Translations under genes and position numbers: made by a program
Shown: one piece after another, positions 4,376 to 6,553 of the stretch
Numbering within the stretch: the stretch's first letter is position 1
Layout of the letters: every line of letters begins with the position of its first letter
Assembly (NCBI GenBank): GCA_031256155.1
Contig: JAIRRD010000071.1
Coordinates: 1 to 6,553 of the forward strand
Origin: Holophagales bacterium
GTDB lineage: Bacteria; Acidobacteriota; Holophagae; Holophagales; Holophagaceae
Direction of reading: 5' to 3'
Length of the DNA stretch: 6,553 bases
The notes under the pieces: generated by a model
What the model saw: only the letters and a program-made list of their open reading frames with translations
The model's database searches: none
What the model was told of the DNA's origin: nothing

Positions 4376-6553
4376 CTATAACCCTGGCGGTGTATATTCC
4401 CCACCGCTCAGGACAAGGAATATGGGATTTGTAATTGCCACCGGATAAATGCCCTTCATCACAATGCTCCATGACTTTTCGGGCTTATAGGCACCGGTGG
4501 TGCCAAGCGGCGCGCCAGCTTCAACGACCAGCCACGCATCCTTACCAACGGGTACGGGTATATTTATACTTCCTGTATAGAACCGTGAATCTTCGTCAGA
4601 AGGGACAAATGCGGGATCATTCTTAGGGTCATTGATGATTTTAACCACACGGCCATTGACGACAACTCTGAGTTCATCCACTGGGAGCCAATCGGGAGCT
4701 ACCAGAGTCACCTCCAACACAACAGACGAAGGTGAACCGTTTATAACAGCTGAAGCGCCAGGACCTGCACTTCCAACTTTGACCTCAAGCATAGGGCCGC
4801 TGGAAACAACAGCAGCGCCGGATTTTAAAGCCGCCAGAATTGGTTCAAGCTCAGACTGAATCAGTTCATCCTCTCCGATATTTAAATAAGTTCTGACCAA
4901 ACCCACAGGTGTATCCACACTGAATCTGCCAGACGAAAAGCCAACTGCCTTGGTAAAAGCCTGAGGTTTTTGCTGGTTCAGCAATGCAAACCAATCCTCC
5001 CTCACAGACTTAAATTCAGACCACCAAAGATTTATGTCGGAACTGGCTATACTTCCCGCATTAATTATTTCAAGTGCGTCAAAATCGCCATTTGTTTTTC
5101 TGAGCGACAGTAAGCCAGTCTCATTCCACCACGGAGCAGCTTGGCTTAGAGGCAAAGCGGGATTAAAGCCCAGCTTGGTAAATATCCCCTCGGGTCCGCG
5201 CGGACGATGAATCACATTGTACTTACCGTCTGCCTGTGTTAAAAAATCAGCCAAAGTCCAGCCCTTTGAAGGCCGTGCCCCGCCGCTGCGCCCGTTGACG
5301 TCAACGGACGTGAAATAAGCAGTTACAGTCCCATATCCGTCAAGGTTTGAAGAACGTGCGTTTATCACAAATGGCTGACTGCCAATGGCCGCTCTATAAT
5401 CATCTTCATATGCCAAGTCAGATGTAAATTCTCTGTACAGGGCATCCGCATCAGCCTGGTGGTCTATTTCCGTGCGGGCCACAACGCCCACGCCTTCGGC
5501 CAGCGCGGATGAAAGTTGTTCACACGGCAGCATGCCCCCGCTGGTTGCCTGTGTTGGGCCGGGCGTATCAAAAGCAATCCAGCCCTCGGGGAGTGGAGCC
5601 TGGAATGTTGTCAGGTCTTTGGTTTGAAACCCCAGACCCGGCCTTGTGTCCAGGCTGAAAACCTCCAGAATAGAGAGCGGCCCTCTGGCTCCATACGCGC
5701 GATATAGTCCTGGAACAGTCCATACGGAAATGCCGCTGAAATTTTGAACCCCAAAAGCGGTATTTCCGCCCACAAATTGAAAAGGTCCCGGATAATAACC
5801 ATCTGGCGGTCTGGGTATTTTAGCTGTTGGGTCAAAGGTTGACGTAATAGTTTTCAGGCGTCTGTTACTTGGGTCAGGTATGCCATCCAAACCAGATACT
5901 GTAAATCGCATTGGTTGAATAAATCCGCTTGGGGTATCGTTACCTCGTGTGGATATAAAAAATTCATTTTGGGCTTGAAAAGTCCTTGAGCCATATGGGG
6001 AAAAAACCTCTGAGCGTTCAGGGCTTAAGCGTTCAGACAAGAAAAAGGATTTTTCTTCTTCTAAAAGAATTGGCGTTAACTGATTCGGTCTGTCTTCTGA
6101 ATTTGCATTTGTTCCTTCCTGCAAAGCAGTTGAATGAGTGCGATTTTTGGCAATAACGCGGTAAGTGCCCGGTCGTAAAAAAACTCCAAAAGAGTAATTA
6201 GGCGTGGAGTAATAGCCATAATCATCGCTGATACCATAAGACTCAGGTGGTTCCATCCATTCAAGTCTCTCCAGTTTCCAGTGCGCTGGCTCTTTATCAT
6301 CGGCGGGGTCCAAATCGCCCGTATAACATTCAAAGCGCAGCTCTAAAGGAACAGGCCCTGTCCGCGTCCCTGTGCCTTCCGTATAAAAGTAGAGCAAAGA
6401 TGTTTTTTCCTCTCTTAGCACAGACATTTCCGTGAACATGTCATTTAAAAGGCCCGTTGCTTGGTTGGGAGTATTTTGAGTAAAGTATATGGCGCTGTAA
6501 TCCGGTGTGCTGCTTGTTCCCCCTTTGACGAACAACCGGCGCTTATGTGTAAT
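4376..6553 (-). CDS. CehA/McbA-like PHP-domain protein, probably metal-site-deficient (5' end cut by window edge)
   Basis: An open frame of 725 residues runs from the window edge to a TAG at 4376-4378. The true start is outside, so the internal TTG at 6535 is not evidence of a start, and any signal peptide is unseen. Numbering from the first visible codon, about 1-320 is beta-rich, with two RPGTY/VPGLY-type strands (127-131, 280-284) and the ARG motif (289-291) that precede the PHP domain in CehA/McbA-like proteins. The PHP-like region (about 324-560) shows GWIAFD (324-329), AEGVGVV (352-358), EIDH (362-365), YNVIHRPRG (445-453), FDALEIINAG (491-500), DWFALLN (520-526) and GLVRTYLN (551-558). 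A C-terminal domain has SSGPMLEV (584-591) and the family-typical AITNPIFL (706-713). The metal-binding HxH and SDxH motifs are replaced, so hydrolase activity is doubtful. The family assignment is from memory of its pattern and is moderately secure; the substrate is unknown. Confidence 0.72.
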   Translation of the reverse strand: MTHKRRLFVKGGTSSTPDYSAIYFTQNTPNQATGLLNDMFTEMSVLREEKTSLLYFYTEGTGTRTGPVPLELRFECYTGDLDPADDKEPAHWKLERLEWMEPPESYGISDDYGYYSTPNYSFGVFLRPGTYRVIAKNRTHSTALQEGTNANSEDRPNQLTPILLEEEKSFFLSERLSPERSEVFSPYGSRTFQAQNEFFISTRGNDTPSGFIQPMRFTVSGLDGIPDPSNRRLKTITSTFDPTAKIPRPPDGYYPGPFQFVGGNTAFGVQNFSGISVWTVPGLYRAYGARGPLSILEVFSLDTRPGLGFQTKDLTTFQAPLPEGWIAFDTPGPTQATSGGMLPCEQLSSALAEGVGVVARTEIDHQADADALYREFTSDLAYEDDYRAAIGSQPFVINARSSNLDGYGTVTAYFTSVDVNGRSGGARPSKGWTLADFLTQADGKYNVIHRPRGPEGIFTKLGFNPALPLSQAAPWWNETGLLSLRKTNGDFDALEIINAGSIASSDINLWWSEFKSVREDWFALLNQQKPQAFTKAVGFSSGRFSVDTPVGLVRTYLNIGEDELIQSELEPILAALKSGAAVVSSGPMLEVKVGSAGPGASAVINGSPSSVVLEVTLVAPDWLPVDELRVVVNGRVVKIINDPKNDPAFVPSDEDSRFYTGSINIPVPVGKDAWLVVEAGAPLGTTGAYKPEKSWSIVMKGIYPVAITNPIFLVLSGGEYTPPGL

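Noticed and set aside
6533..6535. TTG at 6535 as the start of the PHP-like gene
   Set aside because: The frame stays open for six further codons to the window edge, there is no ribosome site, and the visible N-terminal end has no signal peptide or conserved beginning. The gene is treated as cut by the edge.

Overview
All four protein-coding genes lie on the minus strand, so the window reads biologically from right to left. In transcription order they are: a large partial protein with a CehA/McbA-like PHP-hydrolase architecture (6553 to 4376), the replicative helicase dnaB (4360 to 2993), the fork-remodelling helicase recG (2993 to 894), a 314-bp gene-free gap, and a partial ribE (riboflavin synthase alpha subunit, 579 to 1). 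Both window edges cut genes: ribE loses its C-terminus and the PHP-like gene its N-terminus. The housekeeping genes point to a bacterium, most likely a Gram-negative one of moderate GC content. I see nothing that fixes the phylum, and the dnaB-recG pairing does not identify one that I recognise.

Region 6553-894 looks like one transcription unit. The PHP-like gene and dnaB are 15 bp apart. The dnaB stop and recG start share one base (TGATG), with a good Shine-Dalgarno sequence inside the end of dnaB, so recG is probably translationally coupled to dnaB. A perfect 15-bp inverted repeat starts 18 nt after the recG stop and may end the unit.

Region 580-893 is not empty. It holds a 159-bp non-coding element (622-780) with 35-bp terminal inverted repeats that match at 31 of 35 positions. 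The ends begin and finish with TA, each end is itself palindromic, and two further hairpins fill the middle. This is the anatomy of a MITE moved by an IS630/Tc1-mariner-type transposase. Its tip (TATAGCGGTTTAAC) resembles the tip of neisserial Correia elements as I recall it. Both ends carry outward-facing sigma70-like promoter sequences with 17-bp spacers: one points into ribE, the other antisense into the end of recG.

Two full-length, frame-intact proteins appear to have lost key residues. RecG has Asn in place of the Walker A lysine (GSGNT instead of GSGKT) while its other helicase motifs look normal. The PHP-like protein keeps the family fold landmarks but lacks the HxH and the SDxH metal-binding motifs. 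These two observations, with the promoter-bearing repeat element, are the most interesting content. I found no evidence of a defence system, CRISPR array, tRNA or rRNA.
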